Positions 6,387-14,620 are shown, counted from the stretch's first letter. The stretch: DNA of 14,620 nt from Scatosoma sp045594025 (GCA_045594025.1 JAZNXS010000013.1:1-14620); one strand, 5' to 3'. Numbers and translations are program-made. Notes: a model not told the origin generated them from the letters alone.

Positions 6387-7316
6387 ATGAAATTATCTTC
6401 TATATCTAATAAGAAAAGCCATTCCTTAAAGGCAAAATCGCCCAGCGATATTATTTTTCCAATTATTTTCATTGTGCTTTTAGCGTATTCCCTTGTAATG
6501 TGTGTGCTTTTGTTGTGGGGGGGATTTACTTCTTTCAAGGCACCGGGGTTGGCAGATTATGATTTTAATAAAGCGGGACTTCCCAAGAAATGGGTGTTGG
6601 ATAATTATAAATCGGTTGCAGATTATTTACATTATATCATTACCGTAAAAGGAGTAGGACAGGTTAAATTAGGTGCCCACTTAATAATAGGCTATACCTT
6701 ATTTTATACGGTGGGCTGCGCGTTCTTTGCAACGTTGTCCCCTTGTTTGGTGGCGTATGTTGTTGCAAAATTTGGGAGAAAATATAAATTTTTCAATATT
6801 TATACGTCTATTGTAATTGTTTGTATGATTATCCCCATTGTAGGTAACGTTCCGTCGGAAATACAAGTGGCCACAACGCTTGGCTTGTATGATTCGATTC
6901 CCGGTATGTGGATTATGAAAGCACACTTTTTAACGATGTATTATCTTGTTTTCTTGGGTGCATTTCAAGGGCTTCCCGACGGATATGCAGAGGCGGCGAA
7001 AATTGATGGTGCGGGGGATTTTTCGGTGTTTATCAGGATTTACTTCCCCCTTGTGATTAAGACGTTTTTTACGATTATGCTGATACAATTTGTTTCATTT
7101 TGGAATGACTACCAAACGCCGATATTGTATCTTGAGTCTTATCCTACTTTGGCGTTTTGGCTGTATAAATTTATGAATGAACCTCCCTCAAATACGATAG
7201 CAGAGCCCGAATGGATTGCGGCGATAATGATTCTCATTTTGCCTATGGTTGTTGTATTTATTGCATTTAGCGATCGAGTAATGGGTAATATGTCGCTGGG
7301 TGGATTAAAAGAATAA
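6387..7316 (+). CDS. ABC sugar transporter permease, MalG/UgpE type
   Basis: This 309-residue inner-membrane protein is the second half of the importer channel. Six membrane segments are seen at about 20-46, 102-128, 133-155, 180-197, 223-241 and 275-297. The coupling loop at residues 202-221 is a full EAA motif (EAAKIDGAG...YFP), closer to consensus than that of its partner. The C-terminal stretch FWNDYQTPILYL after the motif is typical of MalG-like permeases. It starts at ATG 6387 with GAGAGGTGG just upstream, overlapping the stop of the first permease. The secreted-protein gene begins only 12 nt after its stop, which ties the importer and the exported proteins into one transcription unit. 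Confidence 0.92.
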   Translation: MKLSSISNKKSHSLKAKSPSDIIFPIIFIVLLAYSLVMCVLLLWGGFTSFKAPGLADYDFNKAGLPKKWVLDNYKSVADYLHYIITVKGVGQVKLGAHLIIGYTLFYTVGCAFFATLSPCLVAYVVAKFGRKYKFFNIYTSIVIVCMIIPIVGNVPSEIQVATTLGLYDSIPGMWIMKAHFLTMYYLVFLGAFQGLPDGYAEAAKIDGAGDFSVFIRIYFPLVIKTFFTIMLIQFVSFWNDYQTPILYLESYPTLAFWLYKFMNEPPSNTIAEPEWIAAIMILILPMVVVFIAFSDRVMGNMSLGGLKE

Positions 7317-7328
7317 AGGAGTAAAAAT

Positions 7329-10300
7329 ATGAAGCTTAGTAAATGGAAAGTACTTTTGTTAGGATTAACGGCAAGCTTTACCGTTGCGGCTGCTGTTGGC
7401 ATAAGTGGCTTGGTCGATTTTAATACACAAGAAGTAAGCGCGCATTCTTTGCAAATGACGGAAAACATTCGTGAGCGTTATGTGGTTGGGGAAAGACTGG
7501 TTGTCCCGAACGGCAAAATTAACGTGGATGGCACGGATTACGACGCGACGTTTTCTGTGCTTACGCCAAGCGGAAAAGCGTATAAAACCGCAGAAATGGT
7601 CTTGACTGAGAACGGTCAATATTCTATCAAGTATAGTGCAAAAGTAAACGGAAAGATTTATACTCAAACGGTTTATTTTGAAGTAAATAAAGAGATGTTT
7701 AGTGTAAATGGGAATAACAGTACGTTTTCGTACGCTGACGGACAGATTTGTGTAGATCTTACCGAAGGGGAAGAACTGACCTGTAACGTGCCGATTGATC
7801 TTCGAAAAATGACGGATAAGGATACGTTGGTGTCGGTATATGTTACCGCGGCGCAAATGGGCGTGAGGGATTTTGAAGAATACGTTTTGAAATTGACGGA
7901 TGCATACGATTCGGAAAATGCCGTATATATAAGAGTTTTGGCTGCACCGGATTATGAATTATATTGTTCCGATCCAGAAACGTATTACAATCATGCTTAC
8001 AGCCAATATCAATCGTATGTTGGTGTAAATTTCAACGATCTGGGAAATTGGGCGTCTAATTATTTTGGGACAATTACCTCAACGAATAACGGTACGCTTG
8101 GAACTCCGGTTGCTGCAACTTTCGCAAATAAAACATACAATGACGTTGCGATAGGCGACGAACTTTTACAATTTAGCTTTGATTATGAAACGCAAAGGGT
8201 TTACGTTGGAAGCAACTTGTACGGTGGTCTGGTGGCAGATTTGGATGATCCTGCTTATTTTCCCGAAGGATGGAAAGGGTTCACCGATGGATTGTGTTAT
8301 CTCAGCATTTATGCAAACGATGTGGAAAGTACGGCGAAACTCGTTATGAAAGACATTGCTGGGCTTGACGATTCTAAGGCTATTATTGTTGACGAAACGT
8401 CTCCTGCGCTTATCGTCGATTTTGCCGAATACACGGAGAATACGATTCCTTGTGGCGTGATAGGCGAGCCGTATAAAATATTTACGGCGACTGCGTTTGA
8501 CGAAAACATTACGGATAAAAATGCAAAATGTCAAATTTATTACAATTATGCTACGAGCAATAAAACTCTTATAGCAGTACAAGACGGTGCGTTTATCCCT
8601 GAGTATGAAGGCGTTTATACGTTGGTTTATACGGCTACGGATTCATTTGGTAATAAAGCTGAAAAAGTAGTCAATGTGAAGGTTGTAGATGAAGCATTAC
8701 CGCTTGCCTTTGAAGTTGCAAGCGAGACGGGTATTGCCGGCGTTATGACTCCTATTACAAAACCCGATGTGGCTACGTTTGATGAACGAATGGGTAAACC
8801 GAAGCTTACCGTTACGATTTCACGCGGCGAAATAAACGACGTGGTTTACGACGGATTGTTAGAAAATTTTGAAAGCGTAGATTATTGCTTTATGCGTACG
8901 GGGGAATGGAAAATTGCTTATACGCTTTCGGATTATTCGAGAAGCGTAACGAAAGACGTTCTTTGCAATGTGGTATCCGATAAAAATGTTATCTTCACGA
9001 AATTTGAAGACTTGATTATGGATAAGTATTTCGTTTCAGGGAATACGTATATTTTACCCGATGTTGAAGTTGCGGCGTTTACCGATGAAAAAGCAGAGTA
9101 CGCCACTGCGAAAATGAAGGTTGTGTATGACGGCGGAAAAACGGAACAGTTAACTTCAAATTTATTTACGCCTAACGCAGAAAGTGGAAGTAAAGTGACT
9201 ATCGTATATTACGACGAAACGGATGAGAGTGTGTTCATTTCGGGTGAAAAAGAGATTTATTCGATTATGGGCGAAGGCGGATTAGATATGTCTAAGCTGT
9301 TTATTTCGAATGAAGCGCAGATTTCCGCAAGCTCGAATTGCATTCTCGCAAAAATGACGAAAAATAGCACGATTGCTTTACTAAATAAACAGGACACTCA
9401 AAATTTCTCGGTGGTCTTTAACCTTTTGGAAAACAGCGGTGAATTCAATACTTTCCATATGGTTTTAACAGATGCCGAAGACGAAAATATTCAAGTAAAG
9501 TTGACTTTTAAGAATTTGCATAATGCTGAATTTAATGAATACGGTAACGTTTATGTGTATGTAAATAATGATTTCACGACGCCGTATGCTTCGACGTGTA
9601 GTTTTTCGGGACTTACGTCTGAACGTTTTAATATAAAATACAGAAATGCAATCAATACATTCACGGTAGGTAAAACTTCCATTGTTGTTGATAAAATGCT
9701 GAATGGCGATATATTCGAAGGTTTCCCGAGTAAGACTGTATACGTTACGTTCGAAAGTGAGCTTTTAGGAGACGGGCAGGCGGAATTCTATTCAGTTAAT
9801 TCTCAAACTTTGTCCGTTGCAACAGGCGAACAGGGCAAGCCCGTCATTACAACGCTTACGAATTATAGCTCGTCCTATCGAATGAACGAAGTAATGAATA
9901 CTTCGATTGCATTCGGTATTGACGTAATCGGGGGGTATAGCCAAACTACCATTACCTTGCTTAATTACGAAACGGGTGAAAAAGTGAAAACGTTGGACGG
10001 GCAAGTAATTTCTGGGCTTGACGCGTCGGTTTCATATGAAGTGAAGTTGGATTCGTATGGAGAATATCTCGTTAGATATAACACCGTAGACCGTTTTGGG
10101 AATAAATCCGTTATAGCGTATTCCTTCTGGGTAGAGGATGACGTTCCCCCGAGTATTGAAATCGTTGGAGAAGCGAATAAAGCGGCTACTGTAAACTCAC
10201 AATTTACGATGCCCAAAGTTAATGTACGTGACGATGCGTCGGTTGGCGAAGTCTTTGCAATCATCCGCGATCCTTACGGGAAAGATGTATGTGTTGAAGA

Positions 10301-10409
10301 AAGTAAGGGATATACGTTTACGATGAAGGGTACGTACAAAATTACGTTAGGCGTATTTGACGGTAACGGTAATATGGCGACAGTTGTATATTATGTGGAG
10401 GTGGTGTGA
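7329..10409 (+). CDS. Large secreted multidomain protein with Ig-like and lectin-like regions, function unknown
   Basis: This 1026-residue exported protein has a signal peptide (basic KLSKWK, hydrophobic 8-29, likely cleavage after VSA at 38) and no lipobox, LPXTG sorting signal or C-terminal membrane anchor. Five segments end in the same Ig-like strand pattern, Gly-x-aromatic followed by alternating residues, at G96, G428, G525, G911 and G1001. Three of these also carry D-x-(F/N)GN (DSFGNK, DRFGNK, DGNGNM), as in bacterial Ig/HYR-like adhesion domains. Two intervening blocks, about 127-350 and 651-830, are beta-rich and resemble concanavalin-type jelly rolls, which often bind carbohydrate; this is a weak, by-eye call. 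No glycosidase motif was recognised. It lies 12 nt after the permeases (GGAG at 7318-7321 is its RBS), and its C-terminal codons contain the RBS of the next gene. It is most likely a surface glycan-binding or adhesion protein serving the importer. Confidence 0.8.
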   Translation: MKLSKWKVLLLGLTASFTVAAAVGISGLVDFNTQEVSAHSLQMTENIRERYVVGERLVVPNGKINVDGTDYDATFSVLTPSGKAYKTAEMVLTENGQYSIKYSAKVNGKIYTQTVYFEVNKEMFSVNGNNSTFSYADGQICVDLTEGEELTCNVPIDLRKMTDKDTLVSVYVTAAQMGVRDFEEYVLKLTDAYDSENAVYIRVLAAPDYELYCSDPETYYNHAYSQYQSYVGVNFNDLGNWASNYFGTITSTNNGTLGTPVAATFANKTYNDVAIGDELLQFSFDYETQRVYVGSNLYGGLVADLDDPAYFPEGWKGFTDGLCYLSIYANDVESTAKLVMKDIAGLDDSKAIIVDETSPALIVDFAEYTENTIPCGVIGEPYKIFTATAFDENITDKNAKCQIYYNYATSNKTLIAVQDGAFIPEYEGVYTLVYTATDSFGNKAEKVVNVKVVDEALPLAFEVASETGIAGVMTPITKPDVATFDERMGKPKLTVTISRGEINDVVYDGLLENFESVDYCFMRTGEWKIAYTLSDYSRSVTKDVLCNVVSDKNVIFTKFEDLIMDKYFVSGNTYILPDVEVAAFTDEKAEYATAKMKVVYDGGKTEQLTSNLFTPNAESGSKVTIVYYDETDESVFISGEKEIYSIMGEGGLDMSKLFISNEAQISASSNCILAKMTKNSTIALLNKQDTQNFSVVFNLLENSGEFNTFHMVLTDAEDENIQVKLTFKNLHNAEFNEYGNVYVYVNNDFTTPYASTCSFSGLTSERFNIKYRNAINTFTVGKTSIVVDKMLNGDIFEGFPSKTVYVTFESELLGDGQAEFYSVNSQTLSVATGEQGKPVITTLTNYSSSYRMNEVMNTSIAFGIDVIGGYSQTTITLLNYETGEKVKTLDGQVISGLDASVSYEVKLDSYGEYLVRYNTVDRFGNKSVIAYSFWVEDDVPPSIEIVGEANKAATVNSQFTMPKVNVRDDASVGEVFAIIRDPYGKDVCVEESKGYTFTMKGTYKITLGVFDGNGNMATVVYYVEVV
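10397..10404 (+). promoter_or_regulatory. Ribosome binding site inside the end of the preceding gene
   Basis: GGAGGTGG sits within the last codons of the 1026-residue protein gene, 6 bases before ATG 10411. The preceding TGA is 10407-10409, so only one base separates stop and start. It supports ATG 10411 over the upstream in-frame ATG at 10357 and suggests translational coupling. Confidence 0.8.
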
Positions 10410-10410
10410 A

Positions 10411-12384
10411 ATGAAAGATATGAAAATAGGCAAGCTGATTGTTGCTATGCTTCTTTCTGTGACATGCTTGGCTGGTTGTAAATCAAGCGGTGGTGCGAAT
10501 AACAGTAGCTCGGATCCGATTTACGTGGATAACGGTCAATCTACAACGGTTGATTTACCGTATCAAGTTGTAAACAATAAATATTTTGTAAAAAGCGGTG
10601 CAACAGACTATGTTATTGTGATCCCCGAAAACAGCGATGATATTTTGAAAACCGCATCACAAGAATTAAGAAACTTTTTCAATGAAGCCACTGGGGTAAG
10701 ACCGGCGGTGTATACAGATGCTGACGAGCTTCCGCAGGGTGCGAAAATTATTTCTTTGGGCGAAACGAAACAGTTTTCTGCCCGTATTGAAGGAGGGGAA
10801 ACTCCCGTTTCGGGCGGTTATCGTATGGTAACAGATGAAGAAGATTTGTTTATCAAGGGTGGAGATAGTTACGGTACTCTTTGGGGGGTGTACGATCTTC
10901 TTGGGTACATGTTCAATTATGAATTTTATAAAAAGGACATATACGATATTGATCATAATGTAAGCGAGTTAAATTTCTTCACTATCGACGATACCGTGGC
11001 ACCTAATATACCCATTAGGGCTGGATATTCGGCTCTTAGTGAATACAACAGTTCGATTACTTCTTTGAGATATCGTTTGCAGAGCGAACGAACAATTGTG
11101 GCTGGTGAATTTCACAATTCGTTTGTCGTATTAGATCCAGCAAAATACAATAACATTAACGATTCTGAAAACTATCATCCTATGTGGTATACGGCGAGCG
11201 TAGATCAGCTTTGCTATACAGCAAGGGGAGATGCAAACGAATACGAAAAAATGATAGATACCGCCAGTGAGTATTTCGTTGAATTGTTGGAAGCTCAACC
11301 GACTAAGACTCACGTATTTTTCCAAATGCAAGATACAAGAACGTGGTGCGAATGTATCGCGTGTAAAGATGCTGAAACGAAGTATCAGGCAAAATCGGCA
11401 GCAATGTTGATAGCTTGTCAGGATATTCACGAAAAAATTATGGCGGAATTATCGGCGAAAGGCGACGATAGAAATATCAAAGTGGTGCCGTTCTTGTATC
11501 ATAGTACCGAATCGCTGCCCGTTGTTCTCGATGAAACTACAGGGGAGTATAAGCTGTCGGATCCGAGCTTGGATTTTAGCGGCGTAGCACCGATGTGGGC
11601 AAACCTCAGCACAAAGAAACATGCAAGCGCATATCAGGACGAGAATAATAAAGCAGCATTGATTATGCTCGATAAGCTTAACGTGGCTTTTGATGAGTTC
11701 TGGGTATGGGATTACGGGGTAAACTTTTCCGACTATTTGCTTCCGTTCGATGTGTTTAGCGTTATGGGCGAAGATTTTGCTTTGCTGGAAGATTACAACG
11801 TGGGATTCCATATGTATCAATGTGATCATTCGGCGCTTAATTCTACTGGTTTTGGTGCATTAAAGCTTTATTTGATTTCGGAATTGTCTTGGAAGTCCAA
11901 TCAAGACGTTGAGGAATTGACAGAGAATTTCTTTAATGCTGTATACGGCGACGGTGCAGAATTCATGAAGGCGATCTATGATCAGTATAGAGCGCTTGCC
12001 GCATATAATAACGCCGATCATGGGGAAACGTTTGCTTGGGATCAATCGTATTCTTCGGAAACGATGTTGAGTAAAACGTATTTTCCGAAGGGGCTTTTAA
12101 AGGCTTGGCTTCAAGAATTGGATACTGCCCTGCAGAGCATCGAGTATCTTAAAACCGTTGATCCGTTGCAATATGAGATATACGAAAAGAATATCAGTGC
12201 CGACGGCATATTTGTAAGATACATCTACGCAATGTTGTATATGGAAAGCGATAGTGATGAAAACGTTAACTTTAAGATAGATCTTTATCGCGATGTTGAA
12301 AGGCTTAACTTCTATGAAGTAAGAGAAGGCGGCGGTATTTGGAATCTTGCCGTTTCACTTGGAATAGGCTCGTATTTAGGATAA
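10411..12384 (+). CDS. DUF4838-type surface lipoprotein, possible glycoside hydrolase
   Basis: This 657-residue protein has a lipoprotein signal (MKDMKIGKL, hydrophobic core, lipobox LAGC with C23) followed by a Ser/Gly/Asn linker. Residues about 45-180 resemble the N-terminal alpha/beta domain of alpha-glucuronidases and hexosaminidases (YVIVIPENSDDILKTASQEL, GGYRMVTDEEDLFIKGG, GTLWGVYDLLGYM). Residues about 200-480 match the DUF4838 family as I know it: an FHNSF start, the cysteine cluster WCECIACK (C313, C315, C318), and FWVWDYGVNFSDY. The C-terminal part is mostly helical. DUF4838 proteins sit beside glycoside hydrolases, and their barrel-like fold suggests an enzyme, but no activity is known to me; the cysteines could bind a metal or form disulfides. 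The start at ATG 10411 is one base after the previous stop. Earlier in-frame starts would destroy the signal peptide. Confidence 0.85.
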   Translation: MKDMKIGKLIVAMLLSVTCLAGCKSSGGANNSSSDPIYVDNGQSTTVDLPYQVVNNKYFVKSGATDYVIVIPENSDDILKTASQELRNFFNEATGVRPAVYTDADELPQGAKIISLGETKQFSARIEGGETPVSGGYRMVTDEEDLFIKGGDSYGTLWGVYDLLGYMFNYEFYKKDIYDIDHNVSELNFFTIDDTVAPNIPIRAGYSALSEYNSSITSLRYRLQSERTIVAGEFHNSFVVLDPAKYNNINDSENYHPMWYTASVDQLCYTARGDANEYEKMIDTASEYFVELLEAQPTKTHVFFQMQDTRTWCECIACKDAETKYQAKSAAMLIACQDIHEKIMAELSAKGDDRNIKVVPFLYHSTESLPVVLDETTGEYKLSDPSLDFSGVAPMWANLSTKKHASAYQDENNKAALIMLDKLNVAFDEFWVWDYGVNFSDYLLPFDVFSVMGEDFALLEDYNVGFHMYQCDHSALNSTGFGALKLYLISELSWKSNQDVEELTENFFNAVYGDGAEFMKAIYDQYRALAAYNNADHGETFAWDQSYSSETMLSKTYFPKGLLKAWLQELDTALQSIEYLKTVDPLQYEIYEKNISADGIFVRYIYAMLYMESDSDENVNFKIDLYRDVERLNFYEVREGGGIWNLAVSLGIGSYLG

Positions 12385-12390
12385 GAATAG

Positions 12391-12398
12391 AGGAGGGG
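12391..12398 (+). promoter_or_regulatory. Ribosome binding site of the last lipoprotein gene
   Basis: AGGAGGGG lies 8 bases before ATG 12407 in a 22-nt gap, and sets the start of the last, window-truncated gene. Confidence 0.8.
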
Positions 12399-12406
12399 AA
12401 ATATCA

Positions 12407-14620
12407 ATGAAAAAGAAAAAACTTGGTATCATATGCTTGGTTGGGTTGTTGATGACGGCAGGGGTGACGTTCTCTGCATGTCGGCAGTCGAATAATTCGG
12501 GAAACAGTTCTAATTCCAGCGTTGAGATTATCGACAATCGGACGATTTCGCTTAACAAAACCGAATTAATGTTGACGCGCGGTGAAAGAGAAACGCTTAC
12601 GGCGCAGCTTTCGGTTGGCAAAGGAGATTTTACTTGGACTTCATCGAACGAAGCGGTGGCAACCGTTTCGCAAAGCGGCGAAGTATGTGCAGTGGAAGTA
12701 GGTACGGCAACCATTACCGTTGCATATGAAGACGTTACAGCAACGTGTACGGTAACGGTTCAATTGCCTGATTATGTTCCTGTATTTAAGAACTCTGAAC
12801 AATTTATTCCGTTGTGGGTAGGGAACTCGTATCCGATTGACGGAACCGTAACCTTTGGTGGTGAAGAAGTGGCGGCGAACGTATCTTACGTTTCGCAGGA
12901 TACAAGTGTCGTAACCGTAGATGAAAATGGTGTTGTACAAGGCGTCGGCGTTGGTGAAACGACGGTTACGGTTACTGCGGAGTATTTCGGGTTAACCGAA
13001 CAGATGGTCGTCGATGTAACTGTTACGGAGCCGATTATTATTCGAGCTAACGCGCAGACATTGGAACTTGACACGATTACGGATGAGAACGTTGGCTTCA
13101 GTAAAGAAGGCGCGTTGTCGATCGAAGTCTTTAATCAACAGGAAGACATTACAAATGACCTGACCTATGCTTGGGAGATTGTAGGAGAATCAATCGTTCA
13201 ATTCGAAGCCGATGGCGCTAATTTGGCGATTGTAGCAACGGGCATTGGCGAAACGAAAGTGAAGGTGGGCTTTACCTTTAACGGACAGGAATACGAAAAT
13301 GTTTTCAACGTTACCGTAAACCGTGCAATGTATGAAATTTCCGATATGGTTGCGGAGGATTATAGCGGTCAAATCGTTATGGCTTTACCGGAAGGAATTT
13401 CGATTGCGGAAACGCCTGAAACGATTACGTTTGGTGACAATGAAGCGACGCTTGTTTCCATGAGTGACGGAAATATCGTTCTTGAGAAAGGCTTGTTTGA
13501 CTATTCTAAATATGAAGTACATATCGAAGTTGGAGATTACGGCTATGTTGCGAAGAGTGTGACATATTGCACAAAAGTACTTTATTCTGAAGACACAGCG
13601 AACTTTTTAACGTTGCTTTCTGAAACGCCTAACGGCTACTTCGTACTTAGCGAAGATCTTGATTTTGACGGCTCGTCGCTTACTGGCTTTGTGGCATCGT
13701 TCAGTGGTACATTGGACGGCAATGGCTATGCGTTGAAGAATTTTGCAAACGCATTGGCGCAAGACGGCAACGATTGGGTAGGCTACTTTATCAAAGAAAA
13801 TACGGGTACAATTAAGAACTTATTATTGCAATATACGATGGCATATGCAAACGTTGCGCAAGACGCGTTTATTTATAAGAACAACGGTACGATCGAAAAT
13901 GTGAAGATGTCCGTATCTTACGCGTTCAAGAATGATTGTTGGAATCCTGGTTCACTGGTGGGGTTGAACTACGGCACAGTGAGAAACGTAGTAGCAGTAA
14001 TGAACAAAACGAGCGACGTTATTTGCGCGAAGGTTGGTTGCATGATCGGTGCAAACTATTCCACGGGTATTGTGGAACACTGTTACGTAGTAAATAACGG
14101 TCTAATTGTAAGTGGTGCGGAAGACGGTATTTGGATTGAAAACGTTAGTGGCAGTAAAGCGAACTGCTTTGCATACTCTACGATGGCGGAACTTGCGGCA
14201 GTGGCAGACCTGTCTGCGGCAAACGGCTGGAGCAACGCATGGAAGATAGAAAGCGGCGTAGTGCTTTTCGGCGAAGAAGAAATAATTATAGATGAAAGTT
14301 TACACTTGACTGCGGAGAGCAAGAACATTGCTCTCTACGTTGGGGAACCTTTAGAAGAAGGACAAACGAGCGTAGCGACGGTCTCGGTTGCGGCGAACGT
14401 AATGGGGAGTGATGTTACTTCGGAAACTACTTATTCTTGGGTAGCGGAAAATGCAAACGTAAGCGTAGCAGGCAACGGCGCGACGGCAGAAATTACGGCG
14501 GTAACGGCAGGCACGGCAACGGTAACGGTAACGGCAGAGAGAAACGGGAAAACGGCGACGTATACGTTTAACGTAACGGTAACGTTGGTTGAAGCGGAAG
14601 AGCCTGAAACTGTAATTACG
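12407..14620 (+). CDS. Surface lipoprotein with BIG2-like Ig domains and a GLUG-type beta-helix (3' end beyond the window)
   Basis: The reading frame is open from ATG 12407 to the window end, 738 codons with no stop, so the gene is cut by the window and not broken. The lipoprotein signal has a basic MKKKK start and lipobox FSAC with C25, followed by an Asn/Ser-rich linker. Ig-like group 2 repeats follow at about 46-118 (TSSNEAVATVSQSGEV, then TATITV), 125-208 and 215-308, then another beta domain to about 395. Residues about 400-610 form a right-handed beta-helix-like block with four GLUG-type turns centred on G467 (ENTGTIKNL), G494 (KNNGTIENV), G523 (LNYGTVRNV) and G554, spaced 27-31 residues. 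A further Ig-like repeat begins near 628. Such proteins bind polymers or cell-wall glycans at the surface; no catalytic residues could be assigned. It follows the DUF4838 gene by 22 nt. Confidence 0.85.
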   Translation, partial: MKKKKLGIICLVGLLMTAGVTFSACRQSNNSGNSSNSSVEIIDNRTISLNKTELMLTRGERETLTAQLSVGKGDFTWTSSNEAVATVSQSGEVCAVEVGTATITVAYEDVTATCTVTVQLPDYVPVFKNSEQFIPLWVGNSYPIDGTVTFGGEEVAANVSYVSQDTSVVTVDENGVVQGVGVGETTVTVTAEYFGLTEQMVVDVTVTEPIIIRANAQTLELDTITDENVGFSKEGALSIEVFNQQEDITNDLTYAWEIVGESIVQFEADGANLAIVATGIGETKVKVGFTFNGQEYENVFNVTVNRAMYEISDMVAEDYSGQIVMALPEGISIAETPETITFGDNEATLVSMSDGNIVLEKGLFDYSKYEVHIEVGDYGYVAKSVTYCTKVLYSEDTANFLTLLSETPNGYFVLSEDLDFDGSSLTGFVASFSGTLDGNGYALKNFANALAQDGNDWVGYFIKENTGTIKNLLLQYTMAYANVAQDAFIYKNNGTIENVKMSVSYAFKNDCWNPGSLVGLNYGTVRNVVAVMNKTSDVICAKVGCMIGANYSTGIVEHCYVVNNGLIVSGAEDGIWIENVSGSKANCFAYSTMAELAAVADLSAANGWSNAWKIESGVVLFGEEEIIIDESLHLTAESKNIALYVGEPLEEGQTSVATVSVAANVMGSDVTSETTYSWVAENANVSVAGNGATAEITAVTAGTATVTVTAERNGKTATYTFNVTVTLVEAEEPETVIT
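14495..14536 (+). repeat. Low-complexity ACGG/GTAACG-rich coding stretch
   Basis: Near-tandem ACGGTA/ACGGCA units encode the TAVTAGTATVTVTA beta strand of the last Ig-like domain. It arises from alternating Thr and Val/Ala with strong ACG and GTA/GCA codon preference, so it is a coding by-product and probably not a recombination repeat. Confidence 0.5.

Noticed and set aside
7329..10409. Annotating the large secreted protein as a glycoside hydrolase
   Set aside because: No conserved catalytic motif was found in the translation; only Ig-like and beta-rich lectin-like features are visible.
10357..10410. Upstream ATG start for the DUF4838 lipoprotein
   Set aside because: It overlaps the preceding gene, lacks an RBS, and would place 18 residues ahead of a well-formed lipoprotein signal. 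ATG 10411 has GGAGGTGG at the right distance.
14495..14536. Tandem DNA repeat or phase-variation tract
   Set aside because: The ACGG-rich pattern is imperfect and is explained by Thr/Val/Ala codons in a beta strand.
1..14620. CRISPR arrays, tRNA or rRNA genes, insertion sequences, phage genes
   Set aside because: No regularly spaced direct repeats, tRNA-like cloverleaf, transposase or phage protein was seen; nearly the whole window is filled by eight same-strand metabolic and surface genes.

Overview
The window reads as part of a carbohydrate-utilisation locus from a Gram-positive, probably gut- or rumen-dwelling, uncultured member of the Clostridia. This rests on strong GGAGG-type ribosome binding sites, lipoprotein signal peptides on surface proteins, a CUT1-type ABC sugar importer with no outer-membrane parts, and TonB/SusCD-free organisation. 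The taxonomic call is inference; Christensenellales-like relatives would fit, but nothing here fixes it. All eight genes are on the + strand and no RNA gene, mobile element or CRISPR array is visible.

Region 1 (1-3435) is a catabolic pair: a cytoplasmic GH2 exo-beta-mannosidase and, 8 nt downstream, a HAD-superfamily phosphatase. Region 2 (3436-5451) is the sugar-binding lipoprotein of an ABC importer, flanked on both sides by intergenic stretches (226 and 113 nt) that share a structured sequence element. Region 3 (5452-7316) holds the two importer permeases. No ATPase is encoded, so a shared MsmK/MalK-like ATPase elsewhere is presumed. Region 4 (7329 to the window end) is a tightly packed run of three exported proteins: a 1026-residue secreted multidomain Ig-like/lectin-like protein, a DUF4838-type lipoprotein whose start lies one base after the preceding stop, and a lipoprotein with BIG2-like Ig domains and a GLUG-type beta-helix that runs off the window end.

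Working model (inference): the exported proteins bind and perhaps trim a host or plant glycan at the cell surface, the importer takes up beta-mannosyl oligosaccharides, and the mannosidase releases mannose inside the cell. No recognisable extracellular depolymerase is present. The DUF4838 protein is the only candidate exported enzyme, so it is the functional puzzle. The most unusual nucleic-acid signal is the pair of related intergenic elements around the binding-protein gene. Each can form two mutually exclusive hairpins, the second followed by a U-rich stretch, as expected of an attenuator.
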